Origin: Spirochaetota bacterium
Lineage (GTDB): Bacteria; Spirochaetota; JAAYUW01; JAOAHJ01
Reading direction: 5' to 3'
Assembly: GCA_026415295.1 (NCBI GenBank)
Contig: JAOAHJ010000004.1
Span: 47,321 to 111,320, forward strand
DNA length: 64,000 nucleotides
A program made the position numbers and the translations under genes. The number at the start of each line of letters is the position of its first letter. Positions within the stretch are counted from its first letter, which is position 1. Positions 53,649 through 63,090 of this stretch are shown here, piece by piece. Below the pieces are notes generated by a model. That model did no database searches. It had not been told where the DNA came from and saw only the letters and a list, made by a program, of their open reading frames with translations.

Positions 53649-56330
53649 ATGGAAAGGAAAATGGAAAAAATAAAAACATATAAGATGGATATGCATGTTC
53701 ATTCAATTTTTTCTGAAAGACCCTCAGAATTGTTGTTAAAGTTTTTAGGGACAAGAGAATCTTATGTAGATCCATTTAAACTTTTTAAATTCGCTAAAGA
53801 AAAAGGTATGGATTTTATTACAATTACAGATCACAACAAGATAGATGGAATAATAAAATTAAAAGAAAAATATCCAGAAGAGACCATTTTAGGTGTTGAG
53901 GCAACAACTTATTTCCCAGAAGATGGAACTAAAATACATATTTTATTATATGACTTTGAACCATACTTGTTTGAAAAAATTGATACTATAAGAAGTGATA
54001 TATATAAACTAAGAGAATTTATTTTTGAAAATAATATTTTCTATTCAGTAGCTCATCCTTTATATTCTATTAATAAAAAACTTAATCTTAATCATTTTGA
54101 AAAATTAATACTTTTATTTGATAATTTTGAGGTTGTAAATGGAGGTAGAAATTTAGATGTAAATAATATTACTGAGAAATTTTTTAATAATCTTAATGAA
54201 GAATTAATTTATAATTTAATTAGAAAACATAAAATAAAACCTTACAGTAAAAATGCTCATAAAAAAATATTTACTGCTGGAAGTGATGACCATACAGGTC
54301 TATTTATTGGAACTTCTTATAATTATATTAGATCGAGTGAAAATTTAAAGATTACAATTAAAGATTTTATAGAAACTGTTAAATCTGGAGGTTCTCAATT
54401 TGAAGGAAAAAGTGTAGATTTTGAATCCCACGCTTTTCAAATATTGAAAATATCATTTGATTTTTATAAATCAAAATATCTACAAAAAAAAGATGAAAAT
54501 ATTTTTAATGAGAAAAATGAATTTAATTTATTTAATAATTTAAATAATAATAAGGTTTACGAAGAAAATAAAGATCTTCTTTATAATAAAAATAACAAAA
54601 AAAGAGATTACATTAATCTTTTACTAAAAACTTTTGATAAAATTATTTTTGAAAAAAGAAAATTATCCTTAAAAGAATATATTTTTTTAAGAAGGTACCT
54701 AACAAAAAATAAAAATAAAAATAAAAAAATAAATATCAAAATTATTGAATTTTTATTAAAAATAAATAGATTAAAAAATTATGATCCATTAATAGTTTCT
54801 TATGAATTGTTTAGAAGTATTTCAAATATTATAGATATATTAATAAAATCATTTTTAGAATCAATTACTACATCTTCAAATTTAATAAAAACAAATTTAT
54901 TACTTTTTATTGAGAAATTGATATCATCTTTAGTTACATTTGCTTTATCTATTCCATATATTACTTCTATAAGTCATATTTGGCAGGACAGAAAAATAAT
55001 TGATGAGCTAATAAATAAGTATTTTTTTCATGAAAAAAAGGAATTTAAAAAAATAGCATGGTTTACTGACACACTTATAGATTTAAATGGTGTTTCTGTA
55101 ACATTAAGAAATATAGGAGAATTTTCAAAAATTAAAAATAGGGAACTCTTTTTCGTAACCTCAATAAAAAAAGAAGATTATGAAAGAAATAATTTTAACT
55201 TTAATATAATTAATTTTGAACCTATTTTTTCATTTAGAAGTGATATTTACAAAACCTTTGAAGTTAAATTTCCCTCAATCATGAAAATAATTAAAGAAGT
55301 ATATGATATGAATCCTGATGAAATAATTATATCTACCCCAGGACCAGTAGGATTAACTGGCTTATTACTTTCAAAAATTTTAAATATACCTTCTAAAATG
55401 GTTTTCCATACAGATTTTTCTAAAGAAGCGTCAGAAATATTAGGTGATAAAAAGATTTCAGATATTATAGATTATATCTTAAAGATTATATATAATTTAT
55501 CAGACCATATATTAGTAAATACTTATGAATATATAAAAATTCTTAAAGATAAAGGTTTCAATTCAGATAAAATGTCATTATTTAGAAGAGGAATTGATTT
55601 AAGTAAATTTTATAAAATAAATAAAGAAAATAATAAAATGATTAATAATTTAGAAATAAAAAATAATGATTTTATTTTATTGTATACTGGAAGAATCTCA
55701 AAAGATAAAAATCTAGATTTTATTTTAGAAGTATTTGAAGAATTAAAAAATAGCAAATATTTGAAAGAAAAAGATATTACATTAAAATTTATAATAGCAG
55801 GTGATGGACCTTATCTTGATGAATTAAAAAACAAATATAAATCTTTCAGAGAAATCTACTTTTTAGGTAAAATAGAAAATAAAAATTTACCAGAACTTTA
55901 TTCTCTTGCTAATTTATTTGTTTTCCCAAGTGTAACTGATACCTTTGGAATGTCTGTTCTTGAAGCTCAAGCATGTGGATTGCCAGTTTTAACTTCTAAT
56001 ATTGGTGGACCAAAAGAAATTATAATTAATAATGAAACAGGTTATTCATTGAAAATTGATAAAAATCTTTGGAAAAGAAAAATAATATATTTAATTGATG
56101 ATAAAATAAATAACAATTCTCTTTTATTAAATTATTTATCAAAAAATGCCTTAACTCATGTTCAAGAAAAATATGATATCGAAAAAGTAATTGACTATTA
56201 TTTTAGGAAAGAGAATAATAGAATAAAACTAAAAATAATAAAGGATAAGGTCAAGATAAATAAATACAAAATTAAAATAAAAAATAACTTTACAAATAAA
56301 AGCTATAAGATACACCAAATCCAATTTTGA
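53649..56330 (+). CDS. PHP-domain / GT4 glycosyltransferase fusion
   Basis: An 893-residue, two-part protein. Residues ~10-250 are a PHP metal-dependent phosphoesterase: DMHVHSIFSERP, ITDHN, GVEATTYF, SVAHPLYS and AGSDDHTG give its metal ligands. After a ~230-residue helical, Lys/Asn-rich linker comes a GT4-type glycosyltransferase (~470-870): KIAWFTDTLIDLNGVSVTL, LLYTGRISKDKNLDFIL and FPSVTDTFGMSVLEAQACG, where the donor-phosphate EX7E reads DX7E. Fusions like this exist in delta-proteobacteria, as I recall. Its substrate is unknown. ATG 53649 is used; ATG 53661 with a GGAAAGG site is as likely. The 3' end overlaps the convergent gene by 41 bases. Confidence 0.9.
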   Translation: MERKMEKIKTYKMDMHVHSIFSERPSELLLKFLGTRESYVDPFKLFKFAKEKGMDFITITDHNKIDGIIKLKEKYPEETILGVEATTYFPEDGTKIHILLYDFEPYLFEKIDTIRSDIYKLREFIFENNIFYSVAHPLYSINKKLNLNHFEKLILLFDNFEVVNGGRNLDVNNITEKFFNNLNEELIYNLIRKHKIKPYSKNAHKKIFTAGSDDHTGLFIGTSYNYIRSSENLKITIKDFIETVKSGGSQFEGKSVDFESHAFQILKISFDFYKSKYLQKKDENIFNEKNEFNLFNNLNNNKVYEENKDLLYNKNNKKRDYINLLLKTFDKIIFEKRKLSLKEYIFLRRYLTKNKNKNKKINIKIIEFLLKINRLKNYDPLIVSYELFRSISNIIDILIKSFLESITTSSNLIKTNLLLFIEKLISSLVTFALSIPYITSISHIWQDRKIIDELINKYFFHEKKEFKKIAWFTDTLIDLNGVSVTLRNIGEFSKIKNRELFFVTSIKKEDYERNNFNFNIINFEPIFSFRSDIYKTFEVKFPSIMKIIKEVYDMNPDEIIISTPGPVGLTGLLLSKILNIPSKMVFHTDFSKEASEILGDKKISDIIDYILKIIYNLSDHILVNTYEYIKILKDKGFNSDKMSLFRRGIDLSKFYKINKENNKMINNLEIKNNDFILLYTGRISKDKNLDFILEVFEELKNSKYLKEKDITLKFIIAGDGPYLDELKNKYKSFREIYFLGKIENKNLPELYSLANLFVFPSVTDTFGMSVLEAQACGLPVLTSNIGGPKEIIINNETGYSLKIDKNLWKRKIIYLIDDKINNNSLLLNYLSKNALTHVQEKYDIEKVIDYYFRKENNRIKLKIIKDKVKINKYKIKIKNNFTNKSYKIHQIQF

Positions 56331-56883
56331 ACGAATTTAAAACTATTCCTAATCCATTTAATAAAATAGCTGCTATTAATTTTTGAAAAAAATTCCCCTC
56401 TAATTTTGGTTCAATTGCTTCCATTGATGTAAAGATCATTGCAGTATAAATATTTATATTGAAAGTACCACTGTTTACAATTGAAAGGACAATATCCCAG
56501 TTCAAGCTAAAATATGGATTCCACTTTTTCTCAAATTGAATCATATTATAATTTGAAGAGGGAAGTTTAGCTTGATATGAAGCCCCACCTTCTATAAAAA
56601 GTCTACCTAAACCAATTTTAATAAAAAAATTTAAATATGAATCTTTATACTTTAAATTATTCAAATAGTCAATACCTCCCCCTAATCCAAACCAACCAAA
56701 GTAGTATAAATAATCAAAGCCAATCATTAAGTTTTGTGGACTAAAAAAACATGATACATAATGTAGACTAAAATTAAGTAAGGAAAAATCTTTTTCTTTC
56801 TCTTGAGCTAAAATAATGTTGCTAAATAAAATTAATAAAACAAATGCAAAAAAAAATATTTTAAAATTTTTAAATAGTTTCAT
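56290..56883 (-). CDS. Probable outer-membrane beta-barrel protein
   Basis: A 197-residue exported protein. Residues 1-26 are a signal peptide (FFAFVLLILFSNIILAQ, cleaved after Ala-Gln or so). The mature sequence alternates hydrophobic and polar residues with many aromatics and Gly (GFDYLYYFGWFGLGGGIDYL, FFIKIGLGRLFIEGGASY), and the last strand ends in GFGVSYSFYL, typical of an outer-membrane barrel. About eight strands would fit. The ribosome site AAGGGGG is strong. It is convergent with, and overlaps by 41 bases, the PHP-glycosyltransferase gene. Confidence 0.65.
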   Translation of the reverse strand: MKLFKNFKIFFFAFVLLILFSNIILAQEKEKDFSLLNFSLHYVSCFFSPQNLMIGFDYLYYFGWFGLGGGIDYLNNLKYKDSYLNFFIKIGLGRLFIEGGASYQAKLPSSNYNMIQFEKKWNPYFSLNWDIVLSIVNSGTFNINIYTAMIFTSMEAIEPKLEGNFFQKLIAAILLNGLGIVLNSFKIGFGVSYSFYL

Positions 56884-57477
56884 TTTAACCCCCTTTTTTA
56901 TAAATATAAAAAAAATATTAAATCTTTATTAAATAAGTTAGATTATTTTTTTTAAAAAACAATTACAATCAAAAAGATTATTAGATTAATTATTAAATAG
57001 TTAATTTATATTTTATATTGAAATTAAAAATCTACTAAATTAACTAATATTAATAATTACTATTTTTTATTTATTATTATATTACTATAAGAATATTATA
57101 TTAGTATATTAGTATGAAAAAAATAATAAAAATAAATATAATTTTTAATTTAAAATTTAACTTAACATAATTTATATTATGTTTACTATTGATTTAATAA
57201 AAAAATATTATTAAAAAACAATTATTAATTATATAATTCTTATTTCTATTTCTATTAATTCTAGTAATCTCTCTTATTTTCTTAATAATTTAATATTATA
57301 TAATAATATTTAATATCTTATTTTTTCTACATAAAAAATTAAAAATATTTATAAATGTATAGAAAATAAATTAATAATAAAAATATAATCTTATTTTATT
57401 TGATTATAATTGGTTTAACTTGAAATATATAATTTTTTTATAATTTTAATAAAATAAATTCTTTATTAATTTTTTAA
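56884..57477. other. 594-base intergenic region, almost pure AT
   Basis: No plausible gene. The only structure of note is a 20-base inverted repeat AACATAAT/ATTATGTT at 57164-57183 and a short direct repeat of TTAGTAT near 57100-57115. The stretch is the 5' region of the beta-barrel gene and the 3' side of the TPR gene, both on the minus strand. Confidence 0.5.
57164..57183. repeat. 20-bp inverted repeat
   Basis: AACATAAT and ATTATGTT, separated by TTAT. It could be an operator or a chance palindrome in AT-rich DNA. No adjacent gene start is close. Confidence 0.3.
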
Positions 57478-58308
57478 TTACTTATTATATTTTTTATTTT
57501 TATCTTGAAGATTTAAATAATAGTAACCATTAAATTCATTTATAAATTTTTCCATTTCCAGTAAATAATTTTGATCAAATGGAATCTTTTGCCATTTAAA
57601 TTTTTTATCAAATTTTGCTATTTCAGGATTTAAATTTATTGCTATTTTTTCATATTCTTTATGTTGAATGTAACCACCTTGAATATACATTAATTTTGAA
57701 AGTATCCAGTGTGTAACATCAGGTCTATATTTATAAATTTTGGAATAAATAAAATATTTTAGAGAATTTTCATAATTTTGTGAAAAAAAATAAAAATACC
57801 CTATTCTAAAATAAGCTTTTGAAAAAATATTTTCACCTTCAGGTACAAGATTTAATATTGAAAAAATTTCTCTAGAAAAATATTTGAAATAATTATCATT
57901 TGAAATTAAAAGGTTGTTATAATTTAAAAAATTTGAGAAATTTCTTGTAAAAAAAAATATTTCAGAAATATCATATAAAAGATAAAAATACATCTCTTTT
58001 ATTTTAAAATAAGCTTTATATGTTTCTGCATATTTATAATAGTTTAATGCGACATCAAATAATTTTTTAATTTTATATATATTCCCTAGCATATAATAAA
58101 CTTCAGCATATTTTGGATTAATCTGTAATGCTTTTTCATAATATTCAATTGCTTTAGAATAGTTTTTTAGATAAAAATATTTATCTCCTTGCTCTTTATA
58201 AACCCATGATTCATCATTGAAGTCTACTTGAGCCAAAGATATTATATTTAAAGAAATAAAAATGAAAATTAAAAAATAAAAAATTAATATTTTGAAAATA
58301 TCTTTCAT
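57478..58308 (-). CDS. Exported TPR protein
   Basis: A 276-residue protein with a signal peptide (IFKILIFYFLIFIFISLNIISLAQ) and several tetratricopeptide motifs: KEQGDKYFYLKNYSKAIEYYEKALQINPKYAEVYYMLGNIYK is a canonical pair, followed by KLFDVALNYYKYAETYKAY. Later repeats are more degenerate. It is likely periplasmic and a protein-interaction scaffold. No ribosome site is obvious. It precedes the LysM gene on the same strand. Confidence 0.75.
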   Translation of the reverse strand: MKDIFKILIFYFLIFIFISLNIISLAQVDFNDESWVYKEQGDKYFYLKNYSKAIEYYEKALQINPKYAEVYYMLGNIYKIKKLFDVALNYYKYAETYKAYFKIKEMYFYLLYDISEIFFFTRNFSNFLNYNNLLISNDNYFKYFSREIFSILNLVPEGENIFSKAYFRIGYFYFFSQNYENSLKYFIYSKIYKYRPDVTHWILSKLMYIQGGYIQHKEYEKIAINLNPEIAKFDKKFKWQKIPFDQNYLLEMEKFINEFNGYYYLNLQDKNKKYNK

Positions 58309-58462
58309 CTTAAATTAAAAAATCTTTATATTTTTATAAAAATGATTTTATTTTGTATTTCTAAAATTATATATTAAAAATTTAGTATTTAAATATTTCC
58401 TTTTAATTTTCAATAAAACAGTTTTTTAACTATTTAATATTTTATTTTTAAACTGAATTTTT

Positions 58463-59296
58463 TTAAATCAAATGAAATAGATATTCATATTTAAAATATT
58501 TTGTAAATTCAAAATTCTTTTTATTATTCTCATAATCTAATACATTGTCTTCATTTTCAATATTAATACAATTATAAGAATAATTTTTATTGAAAATTAC
58601 ATTATTTTTGTTATTAAACCCTGTTTTTTCCTTCTGAATTAATTCTGTTAGTATACTATTAGTTCTTGTTTTAGAAAGGACAAAATTAACTGGAACTTTT
58701 ATAATTGAACCACAAATTATTAAATCGGGATCATCAAATGCATTTAATACATAAATTGTGTGAGCAGAAGTATTATACCTTAAAGCTATTTTCCATAAAG
58801 TATCTCCCCATACTACTTTATAGTCAACAGTTTTAACACCTTCAAATTCTTTTAAAAGTATAGAATGAAATTTTTTAATATTTTTTGCATTAATATAATA
58901 ATTTGAAGGTTTAGTTTCTTTTGATGTTTTTACAGTAGTTTTAGGTTTTGATGGTTTAACAGTTGTTTGTTGCTGAGTTGATGGTTGAGTAGATGGTTTT
59001 GTTTGAACCTGTGGTTGAGTTTGAGGTTTTTGTTGAACTTGAGGTGTTACAGGAACAACAGGAGTAACCTGGGTTTCTTGTTTTTGAGCTGTTTCCTTTT
59101 TTTCTTGTTTTGCCTCTTCTTCTATTTTAGATATTTTAATTTCATTACTTTTTTCAATTTCTGTTCCAGCTCTTTTAGAAGATATTGAAAATCTTGAAAA
59201 TATGATTATTGAACTAATTATTAAAAAAACAAGGAAAAATATTAGTACTATTAATATTGTATTATTTTTTCTTTCTTCATTGTTTATTGTTGCCAT
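58463..59296 (-). CDS. LysM-domain membrane protein
   Basis: A 277-residue protein. One membrane anchor (ILIVLIFFLVFLIISSIIIFS) is at residues ~14-34. Residues ~60-125 are a Pro/Gln/Thr/Lys-rich spacer (VTPVVPVTPQVQQKPQTQPQ and similar). A LysM domain follows at ~155-205 (VDYKVVWGDTLWKIALRYN...ADPDLIICGSIIKVP), which binds peptidoglycan, so the protein sits in the periplasm bound to the cell wall. The end is Asn/Lys-rich. The AGGAGAG site precedes the ATG. A cell-envelope scaffold or division factor is plausible; no enzyme domain is present. Confidence 0.85.
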   Translation of the reverse strand: MATINNEERKNNTILIVLIFFLVFLIISSIIIFSRFSISSKRAGTEIEKSNEIKISKIEEEAKQEKKETAQKQETQVTPVVPVTPQVQQKPQTQPQVQTKPSTQPSTQQQTTVKPSKPKTTVKTSKETKPSNYYINAKNIKKFHSILLKEFEGVKTVDYKVVWGDTLWKIALRYNTSAHTIYVLNAFDDPDLIICGSIIKVPVNFVLSKTRTNSILTELIQKEKTGFNNKNNVIFNKNYSYNCINIENEDNVLDYENNKKNFEFTKYFKYEYLFHLI

Positions 59297-59937
59297 AATT
59301 CTCTCCTAAAAAATTAAAATTAAGAAAAACTTAAAATAAATTATTTTAATTCATAAAACTCTATTATTTTACATCTATTTACATCTATTTATTCGTTTCT
59401 TTTCTAAAAGAATGAAGGCAATTTCTATTAACAATTTTTAATAAGAAGTAACTTTTTTTTTACAAATTAAAAAATTGTTAATCATTACAAAAATTTTATA
59501 TATTTATAACTAAAAAATTATTCTAAAACATAAAATTAAATATAAAAATATCAGTTAATTATTAATACAATCGTATAAACATTATACATCAATTGTTATA
59601 AAAAAGTATAAATTAAATATTAACAATTTTTAACAATTAAATGTTATAAATAAGTATACTTATTGATTTTATTGAAATTATTTGAATTATAAAAAAGTAT
59701 AGCTTTTTATTTATTTCTATTTTACTCTTTAGAAACAAATACTAAATATAATAATTAAGCATTTATTTTTTTAATAAAATAGTTGTTTTTTTATTGCAGA
59801 TAATAAATAAAAATAAATTGAATTAATCTAATTGAAAAAAATTAAAAAAAGAAATAAAAAGAATTATATTATAAAAAGTAACATTTTATAGATAAATAAA
59901 GAATACAATGGGAAATAAGACTTAAATTTAATACATA
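59297..59937. other. 641-base intergenic region with direct repeats
   Basis: Between the LysM gene start and the end of the ABC ATPase gene, both minus strand. Contains a tandem TTTACATCTA (59370-59390), the 12-mer ATTATACATCAA (59581-59592) and three copies of a 15-bp element (listed below). No gene, terminator or promoter could be supported. Confidence 0.5.
59596..59701. repeat. Three copies of a 15-bp direct repeat
   Basis: TTATAAAAAAGTATA at 59596-59610, TTATAAATAAGTATA at 59644-59658 and TTATAAAAAAGTATA at 59687-59701: two exact copies and one with a single change, starts 48 and 43 bases apart. A fourth, shorter and imperfect form starts near 59869. Read on the minus strand each gives TATACT, a near-perfect -10 hexamer, but no -35 accompanies it. 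Confidence 0.55.
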
Positions 59938-61047
59938 CTATTTTTTTAGAATATTTTTAAAATCATTTTCTGGGTCAAAAAAATATATTTTACTCATATC
60001 AAAATAAACTTTTCTATTTTTTTCATTGTGATGAGCTGTAGTAGAAGCTCTAAAAGTTGCAAGGAAAGAAACATTTCCTAAATTAAAATGGACATAAGTA
60101 TCAGCACCAAGTGGTTCAATTATTTCAACATTGGCTTTAAGAGAATAAAAATTACTTTTTTTATCATCATGAATATCTTCAGGTCTAATCCCCATAATTA
60201 AAACTTTATTATTATAAGCTTTCAATAAATTGACTTTTTCTGTATCATTAATTTCTATTTTAAAATCTCCATTAATAAGTTCTATTAAATTATCTCTATA
60301 GTTAATATTAACTTCAATAAAATTCATTGGTGGTGAACCTATGAAACCAGCAACAAATTTATTAATAGGATTATTATATAATTCAAGAGGGGATCCTATC
60401 TGTTGAATAATACCATCATTAATAACTACAATTTTATCTCCCATAGTCATTGCTTCTATTTGATCATGAGTTACATAAATCATAGTGGATTCTAATTTTT
60501 GATGCAAAGAAATTATTTCAGCTCTCATTTGCACCCTTAATTTTGCATCAAGATTTGAAAGAGGTTCATCAAATAAAAAAACTTTTGGATTTCTAACTAT
60601 TGCTCTTCCTACAGCTACTCTTTGTCTTTGACCACCAGATAAAGCTTTTGGTTTTCTATTTAAATAATTTTCAAGATGTAGAATTTTTGCAGCTTCTCTA
60701 ACCCTTTTGTCAATTTCATCATTAGGAATTTTTCTAATTTTTAAGCCAAACGCCATATTATCATAGACTGACATATGAGGGTATAATGCATAATTCTGGA
60801 AAACCATAGCAATATCTCTATCTTTTGGAGGAAGATTGTTTACGAAAATATTATCTATATATAGTTCACCTTTAGTTATAGATTCCAATCCTGCAATCAT
60901 TCTTAGAATTGTTGATTTTCCACACCCAGATGGTCCTACGAGAACTACAAATTCTTTATCTTCAACTTTAATGTTAGCATTGCAAACTGCAGGTTTATCT
61001 GAACCTTCATAAATTTTATAAACATTTTTTAATTCAACTGTTGCCAT
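59938..61047 (-). CDS. Sugar ABC transporter ATP-binding protein, UgpC/MsmK type
   Basis: A 369-residue ATPase that powers a carbohydrate ABC importer. Walker A GPSGCGKST (38-46), Q-loop VFQNYALYPHM, signature LSGGQRQRVAVG, Walker B VFLFDEPLSNLDAKLR, and THD for the H-loop are all intact. Residues ~245-365 form the regulatory OB-type domain of this subfamily. The same ATPase may serve several importers, as MsmK does. It is transcribed away from the binding-protein gene and its permease, with a 327-base divergent region between. The TAGGAG site before ATG is good. Confidence 0.94.
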   Translation of the reverse strand: MATVELKNVYKIYEGSDKPAVCNANIKVEDKEFVVLVGPSGCGKSTILRMIAGLESITKGELYIDNIFVNNLPPKDRDIAMVFQNYALYPHMSVYDNMAFGLKIRKIPNDEIDKRVREAAKILHLENYLNRKPKALSGGQRQRVAVGRAIVRNPKVFLFDEPLSNLDAKLRVQMRAEIISLHQKLESTMIYVTHDQIEAMTMGDKIVVINDGIIQQIGSPLELYNNPINKFVAGFIGSPPMNFIEVNINYRDNLIELINGDFKIEINDTEKVNLLKAYNNKVLIMGIRPEDIHDDKKSNFYSLKANVEIIEPLGADTYVHFNLGNVSFLATFRASTTAHHNEKNRKVYFDMSKIYFFDPENDFKNILKK

Positions 61048-61099
61048 AAATACTCCTATTTTTTAATTATAATATTAGATAACTATATATTTTATAATA

Positions 61100-61128
61100 T
61101 GTATAATATTAATTTAATATTTTAACAA
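61100..61128 (-). promoter_or_regulatory. Possible promoter for the ATPase gene
   Basis: On the minus strand, TTGTTA (61128-61123), 17 bases, then TATACA (61105-61100). It lies 52 bases before the ATG at 61047. The matches are 4/6 and 5/6, so tentative. Confidence 0.35.
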
Positions 61129-61292
61129 TTTATTTTTAAAAATAATTTTATTTATCTTTAATTTTATTTTTAATATTTGATTATTTAATCATTAATTATA
61201 TAATAAATCTTATTAAAAAAAATTATTTTTTCAATATTATTTGTTAAATATTTATTATTTAAAACTAAATTAGTTATTTTTTGTAAAAAAAT

Positions 61293-61321
61293 TTGACAAT
61301 TTATTAAAAACAATTTATAAT
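61293..61321 (+). promoter_or_regulatory. Consensus sigma-70 promoter of the sugar-binding-protein gene
   Basis: TTGACA at 61293-61298, exactly 17 bases, then TATAAT at 61316-61321: both hexamers are perfect and the spacing optimal. It lies 53 bases upstream of the ATG at 61375, which itself follows an AGGAGG site. This is the strongest promoter in the window, consistent with high expression of a binding protein. Confidence 0.85.
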
Positions 61322-61374
61322 TTTAATGAAAAGTGTATTATTAAAAACAATTAAATAATATTTAGGAGGTTTTA

Positions 61375-62610
61375 ATGAAAAAAATATTAATTTTTGTACT
61401 TGTTTTCTTTATATTTCTATTTTCATGTGGTACAAAAAAAGCTGATCTTATTATTCAATCATACATGTCAGATGAGAAACCAAAACAAGTTTTTGCTGAA
61501 CTTGTAGCTGAATTTGAGAAACAATATAAGATGAAAGTTGAAGTTAACACTACTGCTCATGAACAGTTCAAAACTCAAATTGTTAACTATTTAACTTCTA
61601 AAGATGCTCCTGATGTTTTAACATGGTTTGCTGGTTTTAGAATGCAACAATATGCTATGAAAGGTTTACTTGAACCAGTTGATGATGTTTTCCCAGGTGG
61701 AAAATTTGAAGCTGAATTCCCAGCTTCTTTTAAAGTTGCTGCAAGTTATAATGGAAAAATCTATTTTGTTCCTCAATCTTGGTATTGGTGGGCAATTTAT
61801 TATAACAAAGAAGTTTTTGATAAATATGGATTGAAGGTTCCTCAAACTTGGGAAGAACTACTTAAAGTTTGTGAAGTATTAAAAAGAAATGGTATAACTC
61901 CATTTACTATTGGTGCAAAAGACACATGGACTGCTGGTGGTTGGTTCGATTATTTAAATGTTGCTGTTAATGGTGGTGAATTCCATCAAAAACTTACTGG
62001 TGGTGATGTTGCATATACTGACCCAAAAGTTGTTAAAACATTTGAATATTTAGCACATTTAGCTAAAAATGAATATTTTATTAAAGGTGCTGCTTCATTA
62101 TCATGGCAAGAAGCTGTTGCTCCTATGATTGAAGGAAAAGCTGCTATGTACTTAATGGGACAATTTATAATGGATGTTATTCCTGAAAAAGATAAAGGAA
62201 AATTTGATTTCTTTAGATTTCCAATTATAGGCAACCAAACAGCATATGGAGTAGATACACCAACTGATGGTTTTATAGTACCTGCAAAAGCTAAAAATAA
62301 AGCAAATGCTAAGAAATTTTTAGCTTTTATTGCTTCAAAATTTGCACAAGAATATTTTGCTACTAAACTTGGAAGACTTGCTGCAAATATTCTTGTACCA
62401 CCACCAAACCCTGCTGCTGAAAAAGGATTAGCAATCGTTAAAGGTGCTGCTATTGCAATGCAATTCTATGATAGAGATGCTCCAGAAGAAATGGCTGCAA
62501 TCGGTATGGATGCTATTGTTAGAATTTTACAGAATCCAGCTGATCTAATTAAAATATTACAGGAAGTTGAAACTCATAGACAAAGAATATATGCTGAGTT
62601 TAAAAAATAA
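61375..62610 (+). CDS. Sugar-binding lipoprotein of an ABC importer
   Basis: A 411-residue extracellular or periplasmic solute-binding protein of the family 1 (MalE/UgpB) type. Residues 1-17 form a signal ending at Cys18 (LFSCGT), a lipobox. The mature protein shows typical turns: VAELVAEFEKQYKMKVEV, DVLTWFAGFRMQQYAMKGLLEPVDD, YYNKEVFDKYGLKVPQTWEELL, MIEGKAAMYLMGQF. Composition differs from neighbours: many Ala/Gly codons are GCT/GGT and few residues are Asn/Ile, as expected for a highly expressed gene. It follows a consensus promoter and ends before an attenuating terminator. The substrate is not readable from the sequence. Confidence 0.92.
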   Translation: MKKILIFVLVFFIFLFSCGTKKADLIIQSYMSDEKPKQVFAELVAEFEKQYKMKVEVNTTAHEQFKTQIVNYLTSKDAPDVLTWFAGFRMQQYAMKGLLEPVDDVFPGGKFEAEFPASFKVAASYNGKIYFVPQSWYWWAIYYNKEVFDKYGLKVPQTWEELLKVCEVLKRNGITPFTIGAKDTWTAGGWFDYLNVAVNGGEFHQKLTGGDVAYTDPKVVKTFEYLAHLAKNEYFIKGAASLSWQEAVAPMIEGKAAMYLMGQFIMDVIPEKDKGKFDFFRFPIIGNQTAYGVDTPTDGFIVPAKAKNKANAKKFLAFIASKFAQEYFATKLGRLAANILVPPPNPAAEKGLAIVKGAAIAMQFYDRDAPEEMAAIGMDAIVRILQNPADLIKILQEVETHRQRIYAEFKK

Positions 62611-63090
62611 AATTGTTAATTTTATAAAAAATAGTTTGTCTTTATTTTAAATAAAATTTGTAAATTTTAGAAGAAGGAAGTATTTCTATAAAGTAATACT
62701 TCCTTCTCTTTTATATAAATTTTACATTAAGGAGAATAAAAATAAAGTGTTGAGTTATTTTAGTAATTCATATAAAATTAATTAATATATTTCATTAAGT
62801 AAGATATTTGAAATAAATAATAAATAAAATACTTATAATACTTATTCTAGAAATCTTAAAAGTTACACAAAATCAGACAAAAAAATATTTTATAAATTTT
62901 GCAAATTAAAAATTTTAATGGAATATATTAGTTAAGTTAATATTTATTAACAAAATTTAATAAATATAAAAAATCTGATATGCATTTATATTTAAAAAAT
63001 AAAATAGATTTAATAAATAAAAAATAAAATGTTTTTAATGATATTAAAGTCATAGTAGATAAACTAAACAAAGATATATGAAGGAAAATT
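62611..63090. other. 480-base region between binding-protein and permease genes
   Basis: Holds the terminator hairpin at 62672-62712. Beyond 62720 it is AT-rich with nothing else I can support: no gene, and only a weak GAAGGA before the permease ATG at 63091. The long gap plus hairpin fits differential expression of binding protein and permease. Confidence 0.6.
62672..62714 (+). terminator. Terminator or attenuator after the binding-protein gene
   Basis: AGAAGGAAGTATT (62672-62684) pairs perfectly with AATACTTCCTTCT (62695-62707), a 13-bp stem with a 10-base loop, followed by CTTTTA. The short T run suggests partial read-through, so the binding protein may be made in excess of the downstream permease. 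Confidence 0.75.

Larger units (their letters stand above)
61048..61374. other. Divergent intergenic region between ATPase and binding-protein genes
   Basis: 327 bases holding two candidate promoters, one each way, listed separately. The middle is AT-rich with no open frame. Divergent control of the importer components is likely from here. Confidence 0.6.

Noticed and set aside
59370..59390. Tandem TTTACATCTA as a CRISPR or phase-variable repeat
   Set aside because: Only two copies without spacer of fixed size, and no cas gene or coding context nearby.
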